Of a DNA stretch of 64,000 bases, positions 19,508-29,580 are shown piece after piece. Numbering within the stretch: the first letter of the stretch is position 1; each line of letters begins with the position of its first letter. The stretch comes from Cellulomonas gilvus ATCC 13127 (GTDB lineage Bacteria > Actinomycetota > Actinomycetes > Actinomycetales > Cellulomonadaceae), in contig NC_015671.1 of the NCBI RefSeq assembly GCF_000218545.1, positions 1,364,001 to 1,428,000 of the forward strand, read 5' to 3'. The notes below the pieces were generated by a model that saw only the letters and a program-made list of their open reading frames with translations, did not search any database and was not told the origin of the DNA. The position numbers and the translations under genes are program-made.

Positions 19508-20650
19508 GTGCGGATCTCGGCCCTCGGCTGGGGGACCGCGTTCGTCGCGGCCGTCGGCCTGGTGCTCGGCCGGCTGCTCGGCTGGGTCGAGCTCGCCGCG
19601 CTCGGCGCCGGCGCGGCCGCGGTGGTGCTGCTGTCGCTCGTGATGACGCTCGGGCGCGCCCGGTACGCGGTCACGCTCGACATGGCCGACAACCGCGTGA
19701 AGATCGGGGAGCGCGCGGTCGGCCGCCTCGAGATCCGCAACGCCGCGCGCCGGCGCTCGCTGCCGTCGCGTCTCGAGCTGCCGGTCGGGGCGGGGCTGGC
19801 CGAGCTCGGCGTGCCGTCGCTCGCACCCGGTGCCGCGCACGACGAGCTGTTCGCCATCCCGACCGCGCGCCGTGCGGTCGTCGTCGTCGGCCCCGTCCGG
19901 TCGGTGCGTGGCGACCCCCTCGGGATCGCGCGGCGCGCGGTGCTGTGGACGCGACCCGTGGACCTGTACGTGCACCCGGCGCTCGTCGCGCTGGGCGGCG
20001 CGAGCGCGGGCCTGCTGCGGGACCTCGAGGGCCAGGCCACGCGCGACCTGTCCGACTCCGACATGTCCTTCCACGCGCTGCGCGACTACGTCGCGGGCGA
20101 CGACCGGCGGTACATCCACTGGCGCACGACCGCGCGCCGCGGGCAGCTCATGGTCAAGCAGTTCGAGGACACGCGCCGCACGCAGACCGTCCTGGCGCTC
20201 GCGACCGACCCCGCTGACTACGCCGACGACGACGAGTTCGAGCTCGCGGTCTCGACCATCGCCTCGATCGGCGTCCAGACGCTGCGCGACGAGCGCGACC
20301 TCGAGGTGCTCGCGGGCGCGGGTTCGCTGCGCGTGACCACGCCGCCCGTGCTGCTGGACGACTGCGCGGGCGTCGAGATGTCGCCCTCGGGTGCCGGCGT
20401 CACGCTGCTCGGCCGCCGGATCGTGCGCGAGGCTCCGCAGTGCTCGGTGGCCGTGCTGGTCACGGGTTCGGCGCCGAGCGACACCGATCTCCGCCTCGGC
20501 GCGCGACACCTCCCGGCGGGCACGCGCACGCTCGTCGTGCGGTGCGACCTGGGCGCGGACGTGAGCGTGCGGACGCAGGGGCTGCTCACGCTCGGCACGC
20601 TCGGCGCGCTCGACGACCTGCCCCGGCTGCTGCGGCGCGTGGTCTCGTGA
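19508..20650 (+). CDS. DUF58 domain protein
   Basis: A 380-residue protein with two N-terminal membrane helices (about 5-22 and 26-46), followed by a DUF58 core. The core has the family signature DYVAGDDRRYIHWRTTARRGQLMVKQFEDT (about 195-225, positions 20088-20172) and a VWA-like C-terminal part. DUF58 genes are constant partners of moxR and transglutaminase-like genes. GTG 19508 lies 1 nt after the moxR stop. The gene overlaps the next GTG (GTGA). Confidence 0.9.
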   Translation: MRISALGWGTAFVAAVGLVLGRLLGWVELAALGAGAAAVVLLSLVMTLGRARYAVTLDMADNRVKIGERAVGRLEIRNAARRRSLPSRLELPVGAGLAELGVPSLAPGAAHDELFAIPTARRAVVVVGPVRSVRGDPLGIARRAVLWTRPVDLYVHPALVALGGASAGLLRDLEGQATRDLSDSDMSFHALRDYVAGDDRRYIHWRTTARRGQLMVKQFEDTRRTQTVLALATDPADYADDDEFELAVSTIASIGVQTLRDERDLEVLAGAGSLRVTTPPVLLDDCAGVEMSPSGAGVTLLGRRIVREAPQCSVAVLVTGSAPSDTDLRLGARHLPAGTRTLVVRCDLGADVSVRTQGLLTLGTLGALDDLPRLLRRVVS

Positions 20651-22983
20651 GCCCGGCACCTCCCGCACGGCCGTTCGCGCGCGCCGTCGTCGACGCGGTC
20701 GTGCTCGTCGGCGTCCTGGCGCTCGTGCTGTACCCGCTGCTCGACGTGTACGGCGGCACGGTCGCGCTGCCCGCGATCGCGGGCGGCCTGCTGCTCGGCT
20801 CGGGGCTCGCGCTGGTCGCGGCGTGGCGCCGCTGGTCGGCGCTGGGCGTCGTCGCGTCGGCCGTCGCGGTGTACGTGCTCGCGGGCGGCGCGCTCGCCGC
20901 GCCGACGACGACGCTCGCGGGCGTGGTGCCGAGCGCGCAGACGTTCGTGGCGCTCGCGCGCGGTGCGGTCACGTCGTGGGCGCAGGTGGTGACGCTGCAG
21001 CCCCCGCTGGGCCGGTCCGGCACCGTGCTGGTGGCCGCGCTGCTGCTCGCGTTCGTCGGGTCGCTCGGTGCGGTCGCGACCGCGACGCGCCTGCGCGGTG
21101 CCGCGGCGTCGGCCGCCGCCGTCATCCCCGTGGCCGTGCTCGTCGTCGTGATCCTGCTCGGCACCGCGAACCCCACCGTGCCGCCGCTCGTCACGGGTCT
21201 GGTGACGGTCGTCGTGCTGCTGGGCTGGGCGGCCTGGCGCGCGGGGACCTTGCGGGCCCGCAGGTTCGTGGCCGCGGGCGCGCTCGTCGCGGTCGCGCTC
21301 GGTGCGGGTGCCGCCGGAGCGCCCGCGGTGGTCGCCGACGAGCCGCGGTTCGTGCTGCGCGACGTGCTGACCCCGCCGTTCGACCCCCGCGACTACGCGA
21401 GCCCGCTGTCCGCGTACCGCAAGTACCTCAAGCAGCTCGACGAGAAGACGCTGTTCACCGTCTCGGGCCTGCCGCAGGGTGCGCGCGTGCGCCCGGCGAC
21501 GCTCGACCACTTCGACGGCGTGGTGTGGAACGTCGCCGCGGGCGGCGCGGAGAGCTCGGGGGAGTTCCGCCGCGTGGGCGGCGAGAACCCCGTGAGCGTC
21601 CCGGGCGCACCCGCGCACGTCGAGTTCACGATCGACGCGCTCACGGGCGTGTGGCTGCCCACCGTGGGCCTCGCGAGCGGCTTCGACCTCGGGTCGCGTG
21701 CGTCGCAGCTGCGCTACAACGACGCCACGGGCGCCGCCGTGATGACGGGTGGGCTGTCCGCGGGCATGCGGTACGAGCTCGACGTCGTGGTGCCGCGCGT
21801 GCCCGAGGACGCCGAGGTCGGCACGGCCGAGCCCGCCGACCTGCAGCAACCGTCGATGCAGGCCGTGCCCGACGTCGTGGGCACCACCGCGGCGGACGTG
21901 GCACGCGACGCGGGGCAGGCGGTCGAGGTGGCGCGCGCGCTGTCCCAGTTCCTCATCGACGACGGCTTCTACAGCGACGGCGAGGGTGACCAGCTCAGCC
22001 TGTCCGGGCACGGGTCCGACCGGATCGCGACGCTGCTGGGCGACCAGATGATGATCGGCAACGGCGAGCAGTACGCGTCCGCGCTCGCGCTCATGGCGCG
22101 CGAGATGGGGCTGCCCGCGCGCGTCGTGCTCGGGTTCGTCCCGGCCGAGGAGGACGTCGCGTCCGACGAGCCGGTGGCGGTCACGGGTGACGACGTCGAG
22201 GCGTGGGTGGAGATCGCGTTCCAGGGGCACGGCTGGGTGCCGTTCGACGCGACGCCGCCGCGTGAGCAGACGCCCGACAACAAGGACCAGGAGACCGAGC
22301 CCGAGGACGAGCCGCAGGTCGTGCAGCCGCCGCCCCCGCCGCCGGACTCGGTGACGCCCCCGGACGTCGACACCGAGCAGCCGGCACCCGAGCCGGGTGA
22401 CGAGGAGGCCGGGTCGAGCGCGCTGTGGCGCACCGTCGCGGTCGTCGCGGCGAGCGTGCTGCTGCCCCTGCTGGTGCTCGCCTCCCCGTTCCTGGTGATC
22501 GCCGCGATCAAGGCGCGTCGTCGCCGGCGCCGGCGACGGCGGGGCGATGCGGTGACGCGCGTGGCGGGCGGCTGGGCCGAGGTGCTGGACACCGCGACCG
22601 ACCTGCGTCACCCCGTGCCCGCGCTCGCCACCCGCAACGAGTCCGCGCGTGCGCTCGCGGCCGCGTTCGCCGCGCACGCGCAGCCGACCTCACGGCGGCA
22701 CCCCGACGTCGCGGGGCAGGTCACCACGCTCGCGCGGTCGGCCGACCGCGCGGTGTTCGGCCCCGGCGAGCCCGCGCCCGAGCACGTGCAGACGTACTGG
22801 GCCGAGGTGGACCGCACCGTGGCCGCCATGTGGCGCGCCGTCGGGTGGCGCCGCCGCGTGCGCGCACGCCTGTCCATCGCGTCGCTGCGGCGCGGGGGCC
22901 GGGTCCGCCGTGCGCACCGTGCGGGACTCGCACCCGAGCCCGCTGTCACGCCCGCGCGGCGTGCTCGAGAGGAGAACCGGTGA
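20647..22983 (+). CDS. Transglutaminase-fold membrane protein with degenerate active site
   Basis: A 778-residue protein of the TgpA-like architecture. It has multiple N-terminal membrane helices (about 10-230), an exterior transglutaminase-like domain (about 265-550), a Pro/Glu linker, one more membrane helix (about 595-620), and a cytosolic basic tail of about 150 residues. The usual GxCEqfA motif reads GNGEQYA (Gly473 where Cys is expected). The usual HAWVE reads VEAWVE (Glu518 for His). Only the Asp (Asp534 in FDATPP) remains. Cysteine-type transglutaminase or protease chemistry is therefore unlikely. GTG 20647 overlaps the DUF58 stop. It corresponds to the tgm gene of PFNA clusters. Confidence 0.85.
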   Translation: MSPAPPARPFARAVVDAVVLVGVLALVLYPLLDVYGGTVALPAIAGGLLLGSGLALVAAWRRWSALGVVASAVAVYVLAGGALAAPTTTLAGVVPSAQTFVALARGAVTSWAQVVTLQPPLGRSGTVLVAALLLAFVGSLGAVATATRLRGAAASAAAVIPVAVLVVVILLGTANPTVPPLVTGLVTVVVLLGWAAWRAGTLRARRFVAAGALVAVALGAGAAGAPAVVADEPRFVLRDVLTPPFDPRDYASPLSAYRKYLKQLDEKTLFTVSGLPQGARVRPATLDHFDGVVWNVAAGGAESSGEFRRVGGENPVSVPGAPAHVEFTIDALTGVWLPTVGLASGFDLGSRASQLRYNDATGAAVMTGGLSAGMRYELDVVVPRVPEDAEVGTAEPADLQQPSMQAVPDVVGTTAADVARDAGQAVEVARALSQFLIDDGFYSDGEGDQLSLSGHGSDRIATLLGDQMMIGNGEQYASALALMAREMGLPARVVLGFVPAEEDVASDEPVAVTGDDVEAWVEIAFQGHGWVPFDATPPREQTPDNKDQETEPEDEPQVVQPPPPPPDSVTPPDVDTEQPAPEPGDEEAGSSALWRTVAVVAASVLLPLLVLASPFLVIAAIKARRRRRRRRRGDAVTRVAGGWAEVLDTATDLRHPVPALATRNESARALAAAFAAHAQPTSRRHPDVAGQVTTLARSADRAVFGPGEPAPEHVQTYWAEVDRTVAAMWRAVGWRRRVRARLSIASLRRGGRVRRAHRAGLAPEPAVTPARRAREENR

Positions 22984-24368
22984 ACCGACCGAACACCGCG
23001 GCGCCGGTGGCCGGCCTGGGCCGTCGCGCGGCCGCCGTGCTGCTGGACGGCCTCGTGGCCGTGCTCGCGGGCGGCTGGCTGTGGCTGGCCACGTCCGCGC
23101 AGGCGGGCCTGCGTGCGGTGCAGGGCCGGGCCGCGGACGGCGCGGGCCCGGACGTCCCGGGCTGGCTCGTCGCTGCGTGCGGCGCGGCGCTCGTCGTCGT
23201 GGTGCTCGTGCAGTGGGTGCTGCACGGTCGGCTCGGCTGGACGCTCGGCCGGCGCGCGCTCGGCATCAGGACCGTCGACGAGCGGACGCGGCGCCCGATC
23301 GGCATGGCGCGTGTGCTCCTGCGCGGTCTGGTGGTCGCGGCCGGCTCGCTCGCGCTCGGCGTCGGTCAGCTCGTGGTGCTGATCTCGCCGCTGTTCGACT
23401 CCTCGGGCCGGCGCCGCGGGTGGCACGACCAGGCGGCGCGCGCGCTCGTGGTGGACGTGCGCGGCCCCGCGGGCACCGGGACGCCCCCGCCGCCGCGTCC
23501 GGAGGTCGCGCAGGCGCCGACGGCGCTCGCGTGGCGCGGACCCGCCGGCGCGACGTCGGCGCCGGCCGGCCGGCCCGCCGAGACGCCGTGGACCGCACCC
23601 CCGCCCCCGCCCGGCCCCCCTGCTGCGCCGCCGCCCGCCGGGCAGGGTCGCCACGTGGACGCGCCGCCGGCGCCCGCCGTGCCGCACCCGCCGACCGCGC
23701 CCCTGGTGCTCGCGCCGCTCGCGCAGCACCGCGCCGGGCCCGACCTCGACACGCGCGCGATGCCGATCATCGCCGCGAGCCCCGCGGCGGTGGCGGGGGC
23801 CACGCCGCCCGTGCCGCCTCCGCCCGCTGCTCCGGACCCCGTGACGCCGGTGCCCGCCCCGCCCGCCTCCGCGGGGGTGACGGCGGACGCGCCGCGCCCG
23901 GGCCGGCCCGCGTTCCTCGCGGGTGTGCCGGGTGCCTCGGTGCCGCCGCCGGCCGACGAGCTCGAGGACGTCGAGGCCACGCGCCGCCACGTGCCCGGTG
24001 TCCGTCCCGGTGACGTACCCGAGCCCGAGCCCGGTCCCGCCGGTGCGGTGGTGGAGATCAGCGACGGGCAGCGTGTCCTGGTGCAGCACACCGCGCTCGT
24101 CGGGCGGAACCCCGCAGCGGCCGCCGACGGCGTCCAGCTGGTGCGCGTCGTCGACCCCACGCGCTCGGTCTCCAAGACGCATCTGCAGCTCGCGGTCGAG
24201 CCGTCCGGGGTGTGGGTGGCCGACCGTGGCTCGACCAACGGCACCGTGGTGACGCTGCCCGACGGCGCGCAGGTGATCTGTCCGGTGGACCAGCCGGTGC
24301 GGCTGCGCGTCGGCGCGGTCGTGGTGTTCGGCGACTGCGCGCTGCGGCTGGTCGAAGCCACCGTCTGA
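22980..24368 (+). CDS. RDD-family membrane protein with C-terminal FHA domain
   Basis: A 462-residue protein. The RDD domain (about 10-160) has membrane helices and the typical GRRAAAVLLDGLV, LGWTLGRRALGIRTVD and RRRGWHDQAARALVV segments. A Pro/Ala-rich cytosolic linker spans about 165-355. A terminal FHA domain (about 360-460) has LVGRNP, SVSKTHLQL and DRGSTNGTVV. It couples a membrane module to phosphothreonine recognition, fitting the kinase and phosphatase in the same operon. GTG 22980 overlaps the previous stop and follows GAGGAG. This is the last gene of the overlapping series. Confidence 0.88.
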   Translation: MNRPNTAAPVAGLGRRAAAVLLDGLVAVLAGGWLWLATSAQAGLRAVQGRAADGAGPDVPGWLVAACGAALVVVVLVQWVLHGRLGWTLGRRALGIRTVDERTRRPIGMARVLLRGLVVAAGSLALGVGQLVVLISPLFDSSGRRRGWHDQAARALVVDVRGPAGTGTPPPPRPEVAQAPTALAWRGPAGATSAPAGRPAETPWTAPPPPPGPPAAPPPAGQGRHVDAPPAPAVPHPPTAPLVLAPLAQHRAGPDLDTRAMPIIAASPAAVAGATPPVPPPPAAPDPVTPVPAPPASAGVTADAPRPGRPAFLAGVPGASVPPPADELEDVEATRRHVPGVRPGDVPEPEPGPAGAVVEISDGQRVLVQHTALVGRNPAAAADGVQLVRVVDPTRSVSKTHLQLAVEPSGVWVADRGSTNGTVVTLPDGAQVICPVDQPVRLRVGAVVVFGDCALRLVEATV

Positions 24369-24395
24369 TCACCCACGGCCGGGCCGTCCCGGGCC

Positions 24396-24401
24396 TACGC
24401 T
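24396..24401 (+). promoter_or_regulatory. -10 box TACGCT, leaderless start
   Basis: TACGCT (TAnnnT) ends exactly 6 nt before the ATG at 24408, the spacing expected if the transcript begins at the start codon. No Shine-Dalgarno is present. Confidence 0.6.
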
Positions 24402-24407
24402 GGCGGG

Positions 24408-25865
24408 ATGGCACACGCGGGCCGTGCTGCGTCGTTGCAGCCGGTCGAGGTGGTGGAGTCCTCGACCGACGACGTCCGCGCGCGCCCCGACCGGGGGAGC
24501 GACCCGGAGGGCGGGTCGGACGCCCAACCGCGGCGGTGGTCGCGGTCACGCGTCCTCCTGCTGGTCGTCGTCGTGCTGGTGCTCGTGGTCGCGCTGCTGG
24601 CCGTGCTGGACGGGCAGCGCCGGGCCGCGGCACGCCGCGACGCGCTCGCGGTGCCGGGTCTCCTGCTGCCGGTCGACGGGCCCGTGCACGAGCAGTGGCG
24701 CGTCCGGGCCGAGCAGGGCGCGGGCGCCGTGCTCGTCGGGAGCGACGCGGTCGTCGCGGTGACCGCCGATGCGGATGCCTGGCGCCTGACCGCGTACGAC
24801 GAGGAGTCGGGCGAGCCGCGGTGGACGGCCGAGGTCGCGGCACAGGGCCCCGGCATCGAACGCGGCGACGTGATGTGCCCGAGCCACCTGGGGCGCCGCG
24901 TCGACTCGCTGGTGCTGTGCGTGCGGGTCGAGCCCGGCGCGGTGTACCAGGACCAGGCGCCCGACGAGATCGTCGCGACCGACGTCGTCGACGTGCTCGC
25001 GTACGACCTGACGTCGGGACGGCGCGTCGGCACCTGGCGGGTCGAGGGCGAGTTCCTGGACGCCGAGCGCGTGGACGACGACCTGGTGGTCGCGATGTCG
25101 GACGCCGAGGGCCGCACGCACGTCGAGCGCCGGGCGGGCACCGACGGGACCGTGCGCTGGGCGTACGTCTCCCGCACACGGCTGTTCAGCCAGCTCGACG
25201 TGAACCAGGTGACGATCGAGACGACCGAGCAGGTGGCGGTGGTGCGCGGGGCCGACATCGCGGTGCTGCGCCTGAGCGACGGCCATGCGCACGAGGTCGC
25301 GTCGCGGCTGGTCCCGCTCGCCGTCGCGCCGTTCCGCGACGGCTACGCGACGTGGACGCCGCTGCACGGCGGCGTCGTGGTGGACGCGCGCGGCGACGAG
25401 GTCGCGCAGGTGCCCGCCTTGCCGACCCGGCTGCGGGTCGACGACGGCTCGGGCGACGGGTACGCGCTGACGATGACCGGCTCCGCCGTCGTGGCGGTGG
25501 GCCTCGCCACCGGCGACGAGGCGTGGCGGCTGGTCACCAACCAGCGCCCCGTGGGCGTCGTGGACGGGACCGCGGTCGTCGCGGAGGGCCCGCGGGTGAG
25601 CGTCCTGGACGTCGCTCGGGGCACCGAGCTGTGGTCCTACGAGATCGAGCAGTGGCTGCCCTGGGAGCCCGTGTCCGACGGCGCGCTGCTGCTCGTGCCG
25701 GGCGACCCGGCCGGGCTCGGCGGCCCGTGGGTCGTGGTCGCGTGCGACGTGCGGGACGGTCAGCGGGTGTGGCAGGTCGAGCTCCCGCGCGACGTGCGGT
25801 CGATCACCGCGGTCGGCGGTCTGCTGCTGGGCCGCACACCCGACGGCGTCGCGCTGCTGCGGTGA
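24408..25865 (+). CDS. Membrane-anchored PQQ-like beta-propeller protein
   Basis: A 485-residue protein. It has a short basic cytosolic N-terminus, one transmembrane helix (about 45-65, LLLVVVVLVLVVALLAVL), then an exterior domain. That domain has repeated blades such as WRLTAYDEESGEPRWTAEV, DEAWRLVTN and GTELWSYEIEQWLPW, the PQQ/quinoprotein-like propeller pattern. No catalytic quinoprotein residues are evident, so a scaffold or BamB-like protein-interaction role is more likely than dehydrogenase activity. It has its own leaderless promoter just after the kinase cluster, and its topology resembles the propeller of the giant surface protein. Function unknown. Confidence 0.75.
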   Translation: MAHAGRAASLQPVEVVESSTDDVRARPDRGSDPEGGSDAQPRRWSRSRVLLLVVVVLVLVVALLAVLDGQRRAAARRDALAVPGLLLPVDGPVHEQWRVRAEQGAGAVLVGSDAVVAVTADADAWRLTAYDEESGEPRWTAEVAAQGPGIERGDVMCPSHLGRRVDSLVLCVRVEPGAVYQDQAPDEIVATDVVDVLAYDLTSGRRVGTWRVEGEFLDAERVDDDLVVAMSDAEGRTHVERRAGTDGTVRWAYVSRTRLFSQLDVNQVTIETTEQVAVVRGADIAVLRLSDGHAHEVASRLVPLAVAPFRDGYATWTPLHGGVVVDARGDEVAQVPALPTRLRVDDGSGDGYALTMTGSAVVAVGLATGDEAWRLVTNQRPVGVVDGTAVVAEGPRVSVLDVARGTELWSYEIEQWLPWEPVSDGALLLVPGDPAGLGGPWVVVACDVRDGQRVWQVELPRDVRSITAVGGLLLGRTPDGVALLR

Positions 25866-25880
25866 CGCCGGGCGGACGGG

Positions 25881-25911
25881 TTGCCTGTGGCACGTGCGGG
25901 CGTTGTAGTGT
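25881..25911 (+). promoter_or_regulatory. leuA promoter
   Basis: The -35 is TTGCCT (25881-25886). The -10 is either TGTAGT (25904-25909, 17-nt spacer) or TAGTGT (25906-25911, 19-nt spacer, matches TAnnnT). The second would start transcription at or next to the GTG of the leader peptide (25919). Confidence 0.6.
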
Positions 25912-25918
25912 GGCCGAC

Positions 25919-25963
25919 GTGCTGGGCAACCTCCTTCTTCGCTGCCGCGGCGAGGCCTTCTAG
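25919..25963 (+). CDS. leuL: leuA leader peptide
   Basis: A 14-codon ORF, MLGNLLLRCRGEAF, with four Leu codons (CTG, CTC, CTT, CTT), three of them consecutive, between the leuA promoter and leuA. CTT is otherwise rare in this window, so ribosome stalling at the run when charged tRNA-Leu is scarce is plausible. No Shine-Dalgarno is present. The GTG lies 7 nt after a TAnnnT -10 box, suggesting leaderless translation. A start at GTG 25910 (17 codons) is possible. Transcription attenuation by leader peptides upstream of leuA is established in actinobacteria; its operation here is inferred. Confidence 0.7.
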   Translation: MLGNLLLRCRGEAF

Positions 25964-25982
25964 GCCGGATCCTCGCCGCGGT
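25944..25982 (+). promoter_or_regulatory. leuA attenuator hairpin
   Basis: A 12-bp stem (25944-25955 with 25971-25982, one terminal G-U pair) has a 15-nt loop. It overlaps the last six codons of the leader peptide, and the TAG stop lies in the loop. A smaller alternative hairpin GGCC-TTCTA-GGCC (25954-25966) shares its upstream arm. Stalling at the Leu codons (25931-25939) would leave the ribosome touching the 5' arm. No U-tract follows, so termination is either U-independent or the effect is on translation. Confidence 0.6.
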
Positions 25983-26000
25983 GTTCGTCGTGCCGGCTGA

Positions 26001-27848
<1,848 letters not shown>

Positions 27849-27851
27849 GCC

Positions 27852-27890
27852 TCCGGCGCCGCCGGTCCTGCGGGGCACGGCGGCGCCGGA
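27852..27890 (+). terminator. leuA terminator hairpin
   Basis: A 13-bp perfect stem (27852-27864 with 27878-27890) with a 13-nt loop, starting 3 nt after the leuA stop. No U-tract. Confidence 0.55.
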
Positions 27891-27926
27891 CGCCGGTGCG
27901 TGGGTGGCGTGGGGGAGGATGGGGCC

Positions 27927-28658
27927 GTGAGCCTCTACCGCGACGAGGCGATCGTGCTGCGCACCCACAAGCTGGGCGAGGCCGACCGCATCATCACCCT
28001 GCTGACCCGGCAGCACGGCAAGGTGCGTGCGGTCGGCAAGGGCGTGCGGCGCACCACGTCGCGGTTCGGCTCGCGGCTCGAGCCGTTCATGCACGTGGAC
28101 CTGCAGCTGTCCACGGGCCGCAACCTGGACATCGTCACGCAGGCGGAGACGCTCGGCCCGTACGGCCGCGCGATCGCCGAGGACTACGCGCTCTACACGG
28201 TGGGCACCGCGATGCTCGAGACCGCCGAACGGCTGGTCGAGGCCGAGCACGAGCCCGCGCTGCAGCAGTACTGGCTCCTGGTGGGTGCGGTCCGTGCGCT
28301 GGCGTCACGTGACCACACGCCCGGGCTGGTGCTCGACTCCTACCTGCTGCGTGCGCTCGCGGTCGCGGGCTGGGCGCCGAGCTTCGCGGACTGCGCGCGG
28401 TGCGGCGAGCCCGGTCCGCACCACGCGTTCAACGTGTCCTCGGGCGGCGCGGTGTGCCCGGCCTGCCGCCCGCCCGGGTCCGCCTCGCCCGCCCAGGAGA
28501 CGTTCGCGCTGCTCGCGGCGCTCCTCGCGGGCGACTGGGCGGTCGCGGACTCGAGCGCCGAACGGCACCGGGGCGAGGCGGCGGGGCTCGTCGCGGCGTT
28601 CAGCCAGTTCCACCTGGAGCGGCACCTGCGGTCCCTGCCGCACGTGGAACGGGTCTGA
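27927..28658 (+). CDS. recO: DNA repair protein RecO
   Basis: Recombination mediator that loads RecA and anneals ssDNA in the RecFOR pathway. It starts [30 protein letters not shown], the RecO OB-fold signature, followed by [20 protein letters not shown]. Four Cys (CARCG near residue 158 and CPAC near residue 180) form the zinc finger of the C-terminal domain. The length is 243 residues. GTG 27927 is preceded by GGGGGAGGAT, which could act as a Shine-Dalgarno or as a -10 (GAGGAT, 6 nt) for leaderless expression. uppS follows 11 nt later, the usual actinobacterial pairing. Confidence 0.94.
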   Translation: MSLYRDEAIVLRTHKLGEADRIITLLTRQHGKVRAVGKGVRRTTSRFGSRLEPFMHVDLQLSTGRNLDIVTQAETLGPYGRAIAEDYALYTVGTAMLETAERLVEAEHEPALQQYWLLVGAVRALASRDHTPGLVLDSYLLRALAVAGWAPSFADCARCGEPGPHHAFNVSSGGAVCPACRPPGSASPAQETFALLAALLAGDWAVADSSAERHRGEAAGLVAAFSQFHLERHLRSLPHVERV

Positions 28659-28669
28659 CGCGCGGCACA

Positions 28670-29458
28670 ATGTCCGACGTGCCGCAGCCCGTCGCCCCGT
28701 ACCCGCACCCGTCGGGTGCCCGCCCGCCCGCGATCCCGCGGCAGTTCGTGCCGCGGCACGTGGCCGTGGTGATGGACGGCAACGGACGGTGGGCGAACGC
28801 ACGTGGCCTGCCCCGCGTCGAGGGCCACAAGGCAGGTGAGGCGTCGCTGCTCGACGTGGTCGCCGGCGCGATCGAGGTGGGCGTCGAGTACGTCTCGGCG
28901 TACGCGTTCTCCACGGAGAACTGGAGCCGGTCGCCCGACGAGGTCCGGTTCCTCATGGGCTTCAACCGGGACGTGCTGCGCCGCCGGCGCGACCTCATGG
29001 ACTCGTGGGGCGTGCGTGTGCGGTGGGCCGGGCGCCGCCCGCGGCTGTGGCGTTCGGTGATCGCCGAGCTCGAGGAGGCCGAGCGGCGCACGCGCCACAA
29101 CACGGTCTGCACGCTGACCATGTGCGTGAACTACGGCGGCCGCGCGGAGGTCGCGGATGCGGCCGCGGCGCTCGCCAAGGACGTCGCGGCGGGGCGGGTC
29201 AACCCGGACCGGATCTCGGAGAAGGTGTTCGCGCGCTACCTCGACGAGCCGGACCTGCCGGACGTGGACCTGTTCCTGCGCTCGTCGGGTGAGCAGCGGA
29301 CGTCGAACTTCATGATCTGGCAGGCCGCGTACGCCGAGCTCGTGTTCCTCGAGGAGGCCTGGCCGGACGTGGACCGCCGGCACCTGTGGCGCGCGGTCGA
29401 GGAGTACGCGCGACGGGACCGCCGGTACGGGGGAGCGGTCGACCAGCCGACCACCTGA
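28670..29458 (+). CDS. uppS: Isoprenyl (undecaprenyl/decaprenyl) diphosphate synthase
   Basis: cis-Prenyltransferase making the long-chain lipid carrier for peptidoglycan and wall-polymer synthesis. Signatures are [12 protein letters not shown] (catalytic Asp), [15 protein letters not shown], and the C-terminal [23 protein letters not shown]. The length is 262 residues. ATG 28670 is the annotated start. GTG 28679 is an alternative in the same frame and lies 7 nt after CACAAT, so a shorter leaderless form is possible. Product chain length cannot be determined here. Confidence 0.94.
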   Translation: MSDVPQPVAPYPHPSGARPPAIPRQFVPRHVAVVMDGNGRWANARGLPRVEGHKAGEASLLDVVAGAIEVGVEYVSAYAFSTENWSRSPDEVRFLMGFNRDVLRRRRDLMDSWGVRVRWAGRRPRLWRSVIAELEEAERRTRHNTVCTLTMCVNYGGRAEVADAAAALAKDVAAGRVNPDRISEKVFARYLDEPDLPDVDLFLRSSGEQRTSNFMIWQAAYAELVFLEEAWPDVDRRHLWRAVEEYARRDRRYGGAVDQPTT

Positions 29459-29485
29459 TGCCGTCCTCCGCCAGGGGGACGCCCC

Positions 29486-29537
29486 GGGTCGCGCCCCCCC
29501 GCCGGGGGTCGTACGCCCGCCGGCGGGCGCGCGACCC
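29486..29537 (+). terminator. Branched terminator structure after uppS
   Basis: An outer 9-bp stem GGGTCGCGC/GCGCGACCC (29486-29494 with 29529-29537) encloses two hairpins: a CCCC/GGGG one and the perfect palindrome GCCCGCCGGCGGGC (29515-29528). It lies 28 nt after the uppS stop and 43 nt before the next gene. Confidence 0.5.
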
Positions 29538-29580
29538 GCGGGGGACGCCGCGCGGTGGGCCGGACGCCCAGTGTGGTCGC

